64,000 bases of DNA from Bog-756 sp963769765 (GCA_963769765.1 CAVYNA010000002.1:1-64000), one strand, 5' to 3'. Positions 51,267 through 58,716 are shown, counted from the stretch's first letter. The notes: a model not told the origin generated them from the sequence alone. Program-made: numbers and translations.

Positions 51267-51724
51267 ATGCAGCACGGCACCGCAGACTCACTCAGGGATT
51301 CCTGGTCGCGAACTCGCTGTTCTGGCTCCCCTGGGGCCTCATCAACCTCATCAAACCGAAGTCGTGGTCCGGTGAGGTCATCCCGGGCATCGAGGTGTAC
51401 GACCTGTCGACTCCCGTCGCCCGAACCGAGGTCCGGGCCATGTACGGCGGCCTCCAGATGGCAATCGGGACTGCCGCGCTCGTGGGAGCGATGCGTGAGA
51501 AGCACCGGGATTCAGCGCTCGGCTTCTTCGCCCTTGCGCTGAGCGGCCTCTCCCTGTGCCGCCTGGGCGGCATGGTCGCGGAAGGCGAGACAACCTATCT
51601 TTCGTTCAGTACCAAGATCGCCCCCGGCAAATACAATCAGGTCGGACTGGCCATGTATGAGCTGCCGAACATGGTCCTCGCCTGCATCCTGTTCGTGATG
51701 CGACCGCGAAACGAGCGCCGATGA
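51263..51724 (+). CDS. Small membrane protein, DUF4345-like
   Basis: 153 aa with four predicted helices (about 12-30, 58-76, 84-102, 125-143). The motif ARTEVRAMYGGLQMAIGTAAL and the closing LPNMVLACILF helix match DUF4345 proteins. Function is unknown. It is translationally coupled to the tetR gene by ATGA overlap. Confidence 0.75.
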   Translation: MNAARHRRLTQGFLVANSLFWLPWGLINLIKPKSWSGEVIPGIEVYDLSTPVARTEVRAMYGGLQMAIGTAALVGAMREKHRDSALGFFALALSGLSLCRLGGMVAEGETTYLSFSTKIAPGKYNQVGLAMYELPNMVLACILFVMRPRNERR

Positions 51725-52001
51725 GGCCGAGTCCCGTCGACGGTCGCTCGAGAGGACCAGCCAGATCTACCAGGGTAGGGGTGCCCTGAACATCGGTCGA
51801 GTGGGGCACTCTCCGGCCAGGAGGATCGACCACCGCTTGCGAGCGCGAGCAGCAACACCTACTGCTGGGCACCTCTTGGCAGCCGTCCCTGCGACGGTGC
51901 CTCGAATGGCAAGTGCCAATGAAAAACTGGCTCTGACCAGGTTGTCGCATTTGGCTCCGCCGTCGCGGTCACGCTCGGTCATCTCGGGGTTCATTCGTGA
52001 C

Positions 52002-52007
52002 TAGAAT
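52002..52007 (+). promoter_or_regulatory. -10 hexamer TAGAAT for the antitoxin gene
   Basis: TAGAAT ends 7 nt before the ATG at 52015 and no Shine-Dalgarno is present, so the toxin-antitoxin transcript may be leaderless. Confidence 0.5.
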
Positions 52008-52014
52008 ACGGGTC

Positions 52015-52287
52015 ATGACCGAAACGCTCTCGCTCGCCCACATCAAGGCCCACCTATCCGAGATCGTTGACAGGGTCGAGCTTCAGCACGACCGCGTCAT
52101 CTTGACCCGGAACGGGCGTCCCGCGGCTGTCTTGGTTAGCCCCGATGATCTCGAAGCGCTGGAGGACACTCTTGACCTGCTGTCTGATCCCCAGGCACTG
52201 AAGGAGATCGAGGAGGCCCGCGAAGAGATTTCCGAGCGCCAAGTGGTCGACGCGGACGAGCTGCGGGCCAAGTACCTCGCTCGTTGA
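52015..52287 (+). CDS. Phd/YefM-type antitoxin
   Basis: 90 aa. LSLAHIKAHLSEIVDRVELQHDRVILTRNGRPAAVLVSPDDLEALEDT (given as the core pattern) is the Phd/YefM DNA-binding and dimer domain. The acidic C-tail (about 60-90) would wrap the toxin. It represses its own operon and neutralises the RelE-type toxin that follows with a 4-nt overlap if the TTG start is used. Confidence 0.9.
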   Translation: MTETLSLAHIKAHLSEIVDRVELQHDRVILTRNGRPAAVLVSPDDLEALEDTLDLLSDPQALKEIEEAREEISERQVVDADELRAKYLAR

Positions 52288-52559
52288 GCACCGGGATGTG
52301 GAGGTTAACGCTCGCTGCTTCTGCTGAGCGCTCCCTTGCTCGGTTGCCGTCGAAAGTCGCCACGGCAACCGTTGAGTTCATGCTGGGACCACTGATCGAG
52401 GCGCCACACCAGGTTGGCCATCCGCTCGAGCGGGAATTGGCCGGGCTCTGGTCTGCTCGTCGTGGCGCCTACCGGATCGTGTACGAGTTGAATGAAGTCG
52501 AACGAACGATCAATGTCGTGCGCATCGACCACCGCTCCGATGTCTACCGATCCCGGTGA
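52284..52559 (+). CDS. RelE/ParE-family toxin
   Basis: 91 aa. WRLTLAASAERSLARLPSKVATATVEFM, the LEGxL-like block LERELAGLWSARRGAYRIVYELNE and the end VRIDHRSDVYR are typical of RelE/ParE toxins. The C-terminal R-x-D-V-Y motif is the RelE catalytic face, suggesting ribosome-dependent mRNA cleavage rather than gyrase inhibition. Start is TTG (overlapping the antitoxin stop) or ATG 12 nt on. It ends 50 bp before the tRNA-Ala att repeat at 52610. Confidence 0.88.
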   Translation: MSTGMWRLTLAASAERSLARLPSKVATATVEFMLGPLIEAPHQVGHPLERELAGLWSARRGAYRIVYELNEVERTINVVRIDHRSDVYRSR

Positions 52560-52609
52560 CGGCGGGCCGCCAGTTCGCCCGGACGTGTGCGCACCCATCG
52601 GAGTTGAAA

Positions 52610-52655
52610 TTGGTGGAGATGATGGGACTCGAACCCACGACCCCCTGCTTGCAAA
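52610..52655. repeat. Left att repeat: 46-bp copy of the tRNA-Ala 3' half
   Basis: This segment is identical over 46 bp to 54074-54119. It covers the tRNA-Ala sequence from the anticodon loop through T-arm, acceptor 3' strand and CCA. It is not a tRNA gene because the 5' half is missing. An exact duplication of a tRNA 3' end is the mark left by site-specific integration of a tyrosine-recombinase element. Confidence 0.85.
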
Positions 52656-52851
52656 CTCGAATGGGGTAGTTGCCGCGTACTGGCCGAACTCGGAAATCCC
52701 CAGTTCAGTCGATAGGTGTGGCTGTCCGTTGAGGTCCGCCGGTACCCGTTCGAGCCCCTTGCTACGGGCACGATTTGGCACGAGTTGCCCGGCGGTAACG
52801 GTCAGGCAGGTGGGTCGCCCGAGGGCGATTGCATGCCGCCCCGGGTCAGAC
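52656..52851. other. Non-coding left arm of the island
   Basis: The 196 bp between the left repeat and the XRE promoter has no credible gene. It contains TTGCAT at 52829 as a weak -35 candidate for the XRE promoter. Confidence 0.4.
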
Positions 52852-52874
52852 GATATGATATAGGAAATCATATC
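52852..52874. promoter_or_regulatory. Operator dyad of the XRE/nucleotidyltransferase operon
   Basis: GATATGAT (52852-52859) and ATCATATC (52867-52874) form a perfect 8-bp inverted repeat with a 7-nt centre. The -10 candidate TATGAT (52854-52859) lies within the left arm. The dyad is 23 nt before the XRE gene, so its protein probably represses its own promoter. Confidence 0.65.
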
Positions 52875-52897
52875 AAACGGAACGAAGGACATCGTCC

Positions 52898-53464
52898 ATG
52901 TCGACGGCACAACTGGTGCGAGAGGCGAGGAGGGGCAGCGGACTCACTCAGCGCGCTCTGGCAGCCCGCGCAGGGGTACACCAACCTGCCCTCGCCGACA
53001 TTGAGCGCTCCGCCCACGACACACGGGTCGGACTGCTTGACCGATTGGTTAAAGCCGCTGGCTATCGGCTGGCCGTCCTTCCGACCTCCGCCCAGTCATC
53101 CGCCGACTGGGCCGATCTCGTCTACCAGGAGTTCCGGTCCCCGCGTCGAAGTGAAGTCGTCGCGTTTCGCGCCTTGATCGGTCTCAGCGATGACCTCGCT
53201 TCGGTGTCGAAGCCGCTGCGGGTCGCCTTGTGCGTAGCGCCCCCTGCACTCTGTGGAGATGCTCGTTTCGACGCTGGCATCGCCGCTGTCGTGGATTTCC
53301 AGCTTTCCAAAGACCGATTGCCGCTGCCAAGCTGGGTTCGGGAACCCTCAAGAGCGCTGAAAGAACCATGGCTCGTGTCTCCCCACACCGACCTTGCCTC
53401 CGTCCCGAAGATCTTCAAACGCCACGGCGTCCTACTTGCTGCATCCGAGTTGGCGAGCGTCTGA
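52898..53464 (+). CDS. XRE-family regulator, probable antitoxin
   Basis: 188 aa. The first 55 residues are an XRE helix-turn-helix (LVREARRGSGLTQRALAARAGVHQPALADIERSA, shown over its helices). The rest (about 70-188) is a partner-specific domain with no motif I recognise. One base after its stop begins a nucleotidyltransferase gene. That order (XRE then NTase) matches AbiEi/AbiEii-like type IV or MenT-type toxin systems. AAGGA lies about 9 nt before the ATG. The operator dyad just upstream supports autoregulation. Confidence 0.82.
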   Translation: MSTAQLVREARRGSGLTQRALAARAGVHQPALADIERSAHDTRVGLLDRLVKAAGYRLAVLPTSAQSSADWADLVYQEFRSPRRSEVVAFRALIGLSDDLASVSKPLRVALCVAPPALCGDARFDAGIAAVVDFQLSKDRLPLPSWVREPSRALKEPWLVSPHTDLASVPKIFKRHGVLLAASELASV

Positions 53465-53465
53465 A

Positions 53466-53990
53466 GTGCTGTTTACGAGATCGGATGTCGAGGAGGCGCT
53501 CCGCGCACTCGTCTTGGAGCTTGTCGACGCAGGCGCTCATGCGACGATCCGCATTGTCGGCGCCGCAGCAGTGGCGCTACAGGTTGGGCGGGATGCCCTG
53601 ACGGCGGACATCGACGCGCTCGATACGTCGTCACCCGGGGTCAAGGCAGCCGTAAAGCGCATAGCTGACGCAAAGAGCTGGCCGGAGACATGGCTCAATG
53701 ACGCCGCGAAGATGTACATGAGCAATTACGACAATGAGGGGGACTGGCAACTTCGGGCGGATGAGGAAGGCGTGGCCGTCCTTGTCGCTCGGCCTCACTT
53801 GCTACTGGCTATGAAGCTCCTCGCAGGGCGCGGCCGCCGTGATGCCGATGACATAGATCGGCTCCTTGACGAATGCGGGATCAGTACGCTGTCCGCTGCC
53901 GAAGAGCTCTTTGACCGGTATTACCCAACCGAGGTCATAGCCGCGTCAGCTCAGAGGCAACTGGAAGCGCGATTTGTCGGGTCCGGCTAG
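53466..53990 (+). CDS. DUF6036-like nucleotidyltransferase, probable toxin
   Basis: 174 aa. IVGAAAVALQVGRDALTADIDAL is the minimal nucleotidyltransferase core: a G(A/S) loop at G32 and D48-x-D50 metal ligands. LLLAMKLLAGRGRRDADDIDRLL is the following lysine-containing helix (AMKLLAGRxRDxxDI), conserved in AbiEii/MenT-like and DUF6036 enzymes. Relatives add nucleotides to tRNA or proteins and stop growth. The GTG start lies one base after the antitoxin stop. The gene ends 84 bp before the tRNA-Ala att repeat. Confidence 0.78.
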   Translation: MLFTRSDVEEALRALVLELVDAGAHATIRIVGAAAVALQVGRDALTADIDALDTSSPGVKAAVKRIADAKSWPETWLNDAAKMYMSNYDNEGDWQLRADEEGVAVLVARPHLLLAMKLLAGRGRRDADDIDRLLDECGISTLSAAEELFDRYYPTEVIAASAQRQLEARFVGSG

Positions 53991-54073
53991 CACGTGAATT
54001 CGCATCGGACTCGGTCCTGAAGCGCTTGGCGAGGCGGCCCGATCGATTGAGCCCGCTGCGAGTGCGAAACTCT

Positions 54074-54119
54074 TTGGTGGAGATGATGGGACTCGAACCC
54101 ACGACCCCCTGCTTGCAAA
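54074..54119. repeat. Right att repeat, inside tRNA-Ala
   Basis: 46 bp identical to 52610-52655. It runs from one base beyond the CCA to the anticodon loop of the intact tRNA. The identity stops exactly inside the anticodon loop, a usual crossover point of tyrosine integrases. Confidence 0.85.
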
Positions 54120-54151
54120 GCAGGTGCTCTAGCCAACTGAGCTACATCCCC
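54075..54151 (-). tRNA. tRNA-Ala (anticodon TGC), CCA encoded
   Basis: On the minus strand: acceptor GGGGATG / CATCTCC (one G-T pair), D-arm GCTC/GAGC, anticodon stem CCTGC/GCAGG around TTTGCAA (anticodon TGC), T-arm GTGGGTTCGAGTCCCAT, discriminator A and an encoded CCA. The gene is intact and is the insertion site of the small island to its left. Confidence 0.95.
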
Positions 54152-54715
54152 GTGGCGACCGTCGACGGCTCCGGTCGGACTGCCGCACCGGGCCTCATCG
54201 GGAAGTTCGATGCGGGCCGGCACGCCGAGGAACCGAACCCTCAGGTGCTCCCGTCAGGCAGCCCCAACTGTAGGCGACTGTCGCCTCGAGGCTGCGCCCA
54301 CCCAGGCGTGGTCAAGGTCGCAGGCGCACAGGCCGATGGGTGGGTGCCGGGTCCGTTGAGCTGAAGTTCAGCCGACCACAGCTCCGGACCCGGCGCCCGT
54401 TGGGCCCACTCGGTGCCGTGAATCCAGGCCATCTGGTCATCACGAAGACCGTCCGCGAAACGGGCTCAAGGTCGGGCCCGGCCGTGCCGAAATCTCTACC
54501 CGCCAGGCCTGTCGAGCGCAGACGGACGTCGCGCTCCAGGCCAGGCGCAAGCAGAGCAGCGAACTCCTCGGGGCGCCGGTCCGCGTCCGTTCCCACTCGG
54601 ATAGGGTGGGAGGTGCGGTTGTGATGCGCGAGCTTTGTTGCTGATCCTGCCGCCGAACCTGACGTTCCGGACAGGTCGACCTCCCGGAACACGAGACACG
54701 AGCGGAGGTACGGCG
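54152..54715. other. Non-coding gap right of tRNA-Ala
   Basis: 564 bp. Several open frames exist but none looks like a protein, and no RNA, repeat or mobile remnant is recognised. It may be decayed sequence from earlier insertions at the tRNA, but no duplicated tRNA piece is seen here. Confidence 0.5.
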
Positions 54716-55060
54716 ATGACGGTTTCGACCGGCACGACAGACGTCTTCTTGGGCGTTGCGCAGCACGACATCTCCGCCCTGGAAGGCCTGTTCCAAGCGC
54801 GGTTGGACAACCTCGAGGCGTCCGGGCTCGACCCGAAGACCTACGCCCTCGTCAATATCGCGGCACTGATCGCGTCGGATGCCGCTCCGGCGTCGTATGT
54901 CTTCCAGATCGGGCTCGCCCTCGATGCGGGTGTGACCGCAGAGGAGATCCTCGGTCTCCTCGTCGCACTGAATCCGACGGTCGGCAATGTGCGGATCGTC
55001 TCGGCAGCCGCGGAGATCGCCTTCGCGCTCGGTATCGACCTCGACACCGAAAACGAGTAG
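54716..55060 (+). CDS. Carboxymuconolactone decarboxylase-like small protein without CxxC
   Basis: 114 aa, all alpha. FQARLDNLEASGLDPKTYALVNIAALIASDAAPASYVFQIGLALDAGVTAEEILGLLVALNPTVGNVRIVSAA (a chain of helices, shown in pieces) follows the AhpD/CMD helical pattern, but the active CxxC pair is replaced by DAAPAS. So it is not a peroxidase-type CMD. GCGGAGGTACGGCG precedes the ATG. The next small gene lies 9 nt downstream, probably in the same operon. Confidence 0.72.
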   Translation: MTVSTGTTDVFLGVAQHDISALEGLFQARLDNLEASGLDPKTYALVNIAALIASDAAPASYVFQIGLALDAGVTAEEILGLLVALNPTVGNVRIVSAAAEIAFALGIDLDTENE

Positions 55061-55069
55061 GGAGGCGCA

Positions 55070-55342
55070 ATGATCATGATGCGTCGACGACCATTGCTAC
55101 GGACAGCGGCGATCGGGGGCGTTGCCTACGCGGGTGCGAAAGCCGGCACCAACAAGGCGATGCAACAGGCAGAGCCGCAGGCACAGCCTGCTCAGCCGAC
55201 CCAGGCACCGACGCCAGCGGCAGCACCAGTGCAGGGCGCGAGCGACCGGATCAGCCAGCTGCAGCAGCTGGCCTCTCTGCACGATTCCGGCGCGCTGACC
55301 GACGAGGAGTTCGCGAGGGAGAAGACCCGCATCCTGGGCTGA
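55070..55342 (+). CDS. SHOCT-domain small protein
   Basis: 90 aa. A hydrophobic, Gly/Ala-rich N-terminus (RTAAIGGVAYAGAKAGT) is followed by a Gln/Pro/Ala linker. The C-terminal SHOCT motif is ISQLQQLASLHDSGALTDEEFAREKTRILG (two short helices, last 30 residues). SHOCT domains mediate oligomerisation of membrane-linked proteins. The role is unknown; it is paired with the CMD-like gene. Confidence 0.82.
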   Translation: MIMMRRRPLLRTAAIGGVAYAGAKAGTNKAMQQAEPQAQPAQPTQAPTPAAAPVQGASDRISQLQQLASLHDSGALTDEEFAREKTRILG

Positions 55343-55370
55343 GCACTGCATCGAGCGAGGACCAGGGTCG

Positions 55371-55865
55371 TCAGCTCATCGCTGCACGTGCCCGCGACCG
55401 TTCGATTTCCTCCCACGCGGCTTCTGCTCCGTCCAATCCGCGGACTTCGGTGCGCTTGTCAGGTTCGAGGTCCTTGTAGACCTCGAAGAAGTGGGGGATC
55501 TCGAAGGTCAGGTGTGGGGGAAGGCCGTCGAGATCTGTGACGGTCTCCCACATCGGGTCACCGACTGCCACCGAGATGATCTTCGCGTCGGGTCCTTTTT
55601 CGTCGGACATCCAGAAGACGCCGATCGGTCGGCTCTCGACGTGGCAGCCCGGGAAGGTCGGCTCGTCGATCAACACCAGAGCGTCGAGCGGATCGCCGTC
55701 CTCGGCCAGCGTTTCGGGGACGAACCCGTAGTCGGCGGGGTAGAACGTTGCCGAGAAGAGCCTCCGGTCCAGCCGGATCACGTGACGCTCGTGGTCGTAC
55801 TCGTACTTGTTCCTGCTGCCCCTCGGGATCTCGACGAAGACGTCGATCGTCCGTTCGTCGCTCAT
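55371..55865 (-). CDS. ppa: Inorganic pyrophosphatase
   Basis: 164 aa, the size of bacterial family I pyrophosphatases. IPRGSRNKYEYD, FYPADYGFVPETLAEDGDPLDALVL (with the DxDPxD metal site) and the KRTEVRG end are all diagnostic. It splits PPi and drives biosynthetic reactions. It is divergent from the polyphosphate kinase gene with 113 bp between starts, linking PPi and polyphosphate metabolism. Longer in-frame starts add an unconserved Pro-rich stretch that overlaps the ppk promoter. Confidence 0.94.
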   Translation of the reverse strand: MSDERTIDVFVEIPRGSRNKYEYDHERHVIRLDRRLFSATFYPADYGFVPETLAEDGDPLDALVLIDEPTFPGCHVESRPIGVFWMSDEKGPDAKIISVAVGDPMWETVTDLDGLPPHLTFEIPHFFEVYKDLEPDKRTEVRGLDGAEAAWEEIERSRARAAMS

Positions 55866-55966
55866 GAGCTCCGCCCTTCGGGATCCGTTCGGCTTTTCCA
55901 TTGTGTCCCATGTCGAGACTCCGGGTGGTCTGGACGTCGGCGGGCTGATGTCCGAGATGCCGTTGG

Positions 55967-55972
55967 TATCGT
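55967..55972 (+). promoter_or_regulatory. -10 hexamer TATCGT for ppk
   Basis: TATCGT ends 6 nt before the ATG at 55979, and no Shine-Dalgarno precedes either this ATG or the one at 56000. A leaderless transcript starting at 55979 fits best. Confidence 0.45.
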
Positions 55973-55978
55973 TGATCG

Positions 55979-58099
55979 ATGGTTGTGGGTTCACCACCAA
56001 TGGCGGATGCGATCGGCAACGAGGGCTCGGAGCCGCGCTTCTTCGCCCGGCAGCTCTCCGACCTCGACTTCAATGACCGCCTGCTCGATCTGGTCGCTGA
56101 CGGCGGAGTACCCCTCCTCGAGCGCGTCAAGTTCCTCGTCCTGTTCAGCGAACGGATCGACGAGTTCTTCCAGGTGCAAGTCGCCGGGCTCCGTCGGCAA
56201 GTCGTCGCCGGCATCAAGGGGTTGGCGCTCAATGGGGCGACACCCGAACGCCTGCTCAGTGACGTCCGTGACTCGCTGGAGCGCATGGTCCGCCGCCAGG
56301 AACACCTACTGCTCGGCGAGATCATCCCTGCGCTTGCGATCGAGGGCATCGAGATCTGCACGTGGGAAGGCCTCGACGAGAAGGATCGCCACTTCGTACA
56401 CGGTGTCTTCGACCGGTTGATCCTGCCCGTCGTCACGCCGCTCACCGTCGACCCGAGTCATCCCTTCCCCTACATCTCGAACCTCTCATTGAACATCGGG
56501 GTGGAGGTACGGAACCGGTCGGACGGGACCTCGAGGTTTGCGCGGGTGAAGGTTCCGCCCAACGTCGACCGGCTGTTGCCCCTCGCCGAAGGCGACCGCT
56601 TCCTTCCCCTCGAACAGGCCGTGGTCGCGTTCATCGACGAGCTCTTCCCGGGGATGGACGTCGGTGCGCCGTGCATCTTCCGGGTCACCCGCGACGCCGA
56701 CCTTGCCCTCGACGAGGACGCGGCGGACGATCTCCTTCTCGCGCTCCAAGAGGAGTTGCGTCGGCGCCGCTTCTTGCCCGTGGTCCGGCTCGAGGTCGAC
56801 TCGCGCACGTCCGACGGTCCGGTCGAGCGTCTGACCGAAGAGCTCGGGCTCGGCCAGGACGACGTCTACCGGTTCTCCGGTCCGTTGGGCCTCGACTGCC
56901 TCTGGTCGATCCACGGGCTCGACCGCCCGGAGCTGCACGACGCCTCGTGGACGCCGCTCGTGCCCCAGCCGCTCACCGCGGTCGAACGCGAAGAGGAGCT
57001 CAGTATCTTCTCGGTGCTGGGCCGTCAGGACGTGCTCGTGCACCACCCCTACGACTCCTTCTCCGCCTCCGTCGAGGAGCTCCTCAACGAGGCTGCCGAA
57101 GACCCCCATGTGCTCGCGATCAAGCAGTGCCTCTATCGCACGTCCGGTGACAGCCCGATCGTCGCCGCGCTGGTTCGGGCTGCCGAGCGCGGCAAGCAGG
57201 TCGCCGCTCTCGTCGAGGTGACCGCCCGGTTCGACGAGGAGGCCAACATCGGCTGGGCACGCGCACTCGAAGAAGCGGGCGCCCATGTCATCTACGGCCT
57301 GATGGGTCTCAAGACCCATGCGAAGACGACACTCGTCGTCCGTCAGGAGGGGGATGCGGTTCGGCTCTACTGCCACGTCGGGACCGGCAACTACAACCCG
57401 AAGACCGCCCGGATGTACGAGGACCTCGGGGTGCTGTCCTCGAGGGAGGAGCTCGGCGCGGACCTGACACGGTTCTTCAACTACATCACCGGCTTCAGCC
57501 AGCCGCCCCTCTACCAGGAGCTCGTGACCTCACCCGGCGGCATCCGCGACCGGGTCGTCGAATGCATCGACCGCGAGGCCGCGGCCGGGCCGGAGGGGCG
57601 CATCGTCATCAAGGTGAACGGTCTTGACGACGTGGCCGTTGTCGACGCGCTCTACCGCGCTTCACAGGCCGGCGTGCCCATCGACCTTGTCGTCCGCGGG
57701 ATCTGCTGCCTACGACCCGGCGTGCCGGGGTTGTCGGAGACGATCACGGTACGGTCGATCGTCGGGAGGTATCTCGAGCACTCGCGGATCCTGCGCTTCG
57801 GTGGCGGTGGCAACCCGGCGATCTACTACATCGGCTCCGCCGACCTCCGGCGACGGAACCTCGACCGGCGGGTCGAGGCGATGATTCCGGTCGCGGACCC
57901 CGAGGCGGTCGTGCGTCTCGAGGAGATCCTCGAGCTCAACCTCGCCGACGACACCCGGTCGTGGTCGCTCGACGCGGGGGGCACCTGGCACCGCATCCCC
58001 ACGATCGCGGGGATCTCGGCGCAGGACGCGCTCGAGGCAGCGGCGCTCGAGCGCAACACGATGCGAGACGACGGTCGACACGTGGGGCGCGCCCACTGA
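55979..58099 (+). CDS. ppk1: Polyphosphate kinase 1
   Basis: 706 aa, standard PPK1 length with N, head, C1 and C2 domains. Family blocks are present: LSDLDFNDRLLDL (N), VVTPLTVDPSHPFPYISNLSLN (head), GLKTHAKTTLVVRQ (C1, His about 447 that is autophosphorylated) and RYLEHSRILRFGGGG (C2, second catalytic His about 600). YCHVGTGNYNPKTARMYEDLG is intact. The enzyme makes polyphosphate from ATP. An ATG seven codons later is possible. Confidence 0.95.
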   Translation: MVVGSPPMADAIGNEGSEPRFFARQLSDLDFNDRLLDLVADGGVPLLERVKFLVLFSERIDEFFQVQVAGLRRQVVAGIKGLALNGATPERLLSDVRDSLERMVRRQEHLLLGEIIPALAIEGIEICTWEGLDEKDRHFVHGVFDRLILPVVTPLTVDPSHPFPYISNLSLNIGVEVRNRSDGTSRFARVKVPPNVDRLLPLAEGDRFLPLEQAVVAFIDELFPGMDVGAPCIFRVTRDADLALDEDAADDLLLALQEELRRRRFLPVVRLEVDSRTSDGPVERLTEELGLGQDDVYRFSGPLGLDCLWSIHGLDRPELHDASWTPLVPQPLTAVEREEELSIFSVLGRQDVLVHHPYDSFSASVEELLNEAAEDPHVLAIKQCLYRTSGDSPIVAALVRAAERGKQVAALVEVTARFDEEANIGWARALEEAGAHVIYGLMGLKTHAKTTLVVRQEGDAVRLYCHVGTGNYNPKTARMYEDLGVLSSREELGADLTRFFNYITGFSQPPLYQELVTSPGGIRDRVVECIDREAAAGPEGRIVIKVNGLDDVAVVDALYRASQAGVPIDLVVRGICCLRPGVPGLSETITVRSIVGRYLEHSRILRFGGGGNPAIYYIGSADLRRRNLDRRVEAMIPVADPEAVVRLEEILELNLADDTRSWSLDAGGTWHRIPTIAGISAQDALEAAALERNTMRDDGRHVGRAH

Positions 58100-58161
58100 C
58101 CTCCGCTGGGGTTACGTCGCGCCGTGGTCTGCGGTGCGGCCCCTCGGGCGGGGCGGGCCCG

Positions 58162-58167
58162 TAGGCT
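58162..58167 (+). promoter_or_regulatory. -10 hexamer TAGGCT for the membrane protein gene
   Basis: TAGGCT ends 6 nt before the GTG at 58174 and supports that codon as a leaderless start. Confidence 0.45.
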
Positions 58168-58173
58168 CCAGTT

Positions 58174-58716
58174 GTGGCAGACGGTTCTGCGCTCGAGCCG
58201 GAGCCGGAGTCCGTCCGGCGGCAGAGGACACTGGAGAGCTTCCGGCGCGCCACTCGCCGGATGGCCTGGATCTACTCGGCCGCTGCGATCTGCATGCTCC
58301 CGTGGATCGTGTACCTCGCCGAGACGCTGCCCAAACGCGACTTCGACCGTCACTACCGTGCCGCGTGGGTCGGGTTCGACCTCCTGCTGGTCGCGGCGAT
58401 CGTGCGGACCGCGTACATGGCATTCCGTCTCGATCCGCGGGTGCAGTACCCGGCCATCGCGACCGCAACCCTTCTCTTCGTCGACGCATGGTTCGACGTC
58501 ATGACCGCCGGCAGCCGCAACGCGGCGCTCGAGGCGTTGTTGCTCGCGGCCTTCTTCGAGATCCCTGCCGCCATCTTCTCGATCTACCTCGCGCGCCGCG
58601 TCAGCGCGCTGGTGCTCGACCTGGCGCATTTCGATCAGCTCAACGCGCAGAACCACGGGCCGCCGATCGGGCGGCACCACAAACTCCCCTCCAGTGGCGA
58701 GGCGTCCGAGCAGTGA
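58174..58716 (+). CDS. Four-helix integral membrane protein of unknown function
   Basis: 180 aa. Helices lie at about 32-50, 67-83, 92-112 and 120-140; both ends are polar and cytoplasmic if the usual charge rule holds. MAWIYSAAAICMLPWIVYLAE and the PKRDFDRHYRAAWVGFDLLLVAA segment recur in actinobacterial membrane proteins without known role. No enzyme motif is visible. It follows ppk and has its own -10. Confidence 0.72.
   Translation: MADGSALEPEPESVRRQRTLESFRRATRRMAWIYSAAAICMLPWIVYLAETLPKRDFDRHYRAAWVGFDLLLVAAIVRTAYMAFRLDPRVQYPAIATATLLFVDAWFDVMTAGSRNAALEALLLAAFFEIPAAIFSIYLARRVSALVLDLAHFDQLNAQNHGPPIGRHHKLPSSGEASEQ

Larger units (their letters stand above)
52610..54119. mobile_element. 1.46-kb island inserted in tRNA-Ala, carrying only an XRE/nucleotidyltransferase pair
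   Basis: The exact repeats at 52610 and 54074 define an insertion unit of 1464 bp. It contains a promoter with a dyad, an XRE-type gene and a DUF6036-like nucleotidyltransferase gene, and no integrase, excisionase or transposase. The intact tRNA lies at the right end, as expected when the element restores the 3' end of the tRNA and displaces the original copy. It may be a small satellite mobilised in trans or the remnant of a larger island. Confidence 0.75.

Noticed and set aside
52610..52655. A second tRNA-Ala gene
   Set aside because: Only the 3' half is present; the sequence after the anticodon loop does not form the D-arm or the acceptor 5' strand.
54026..54692. Small proteins in the gap right of tRNA-Ala
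   Set aside because: The open frames on both strands overlap each other or the tRNA, lack start signals and show no protein-like pattern; high GC content gives such frames by chance.
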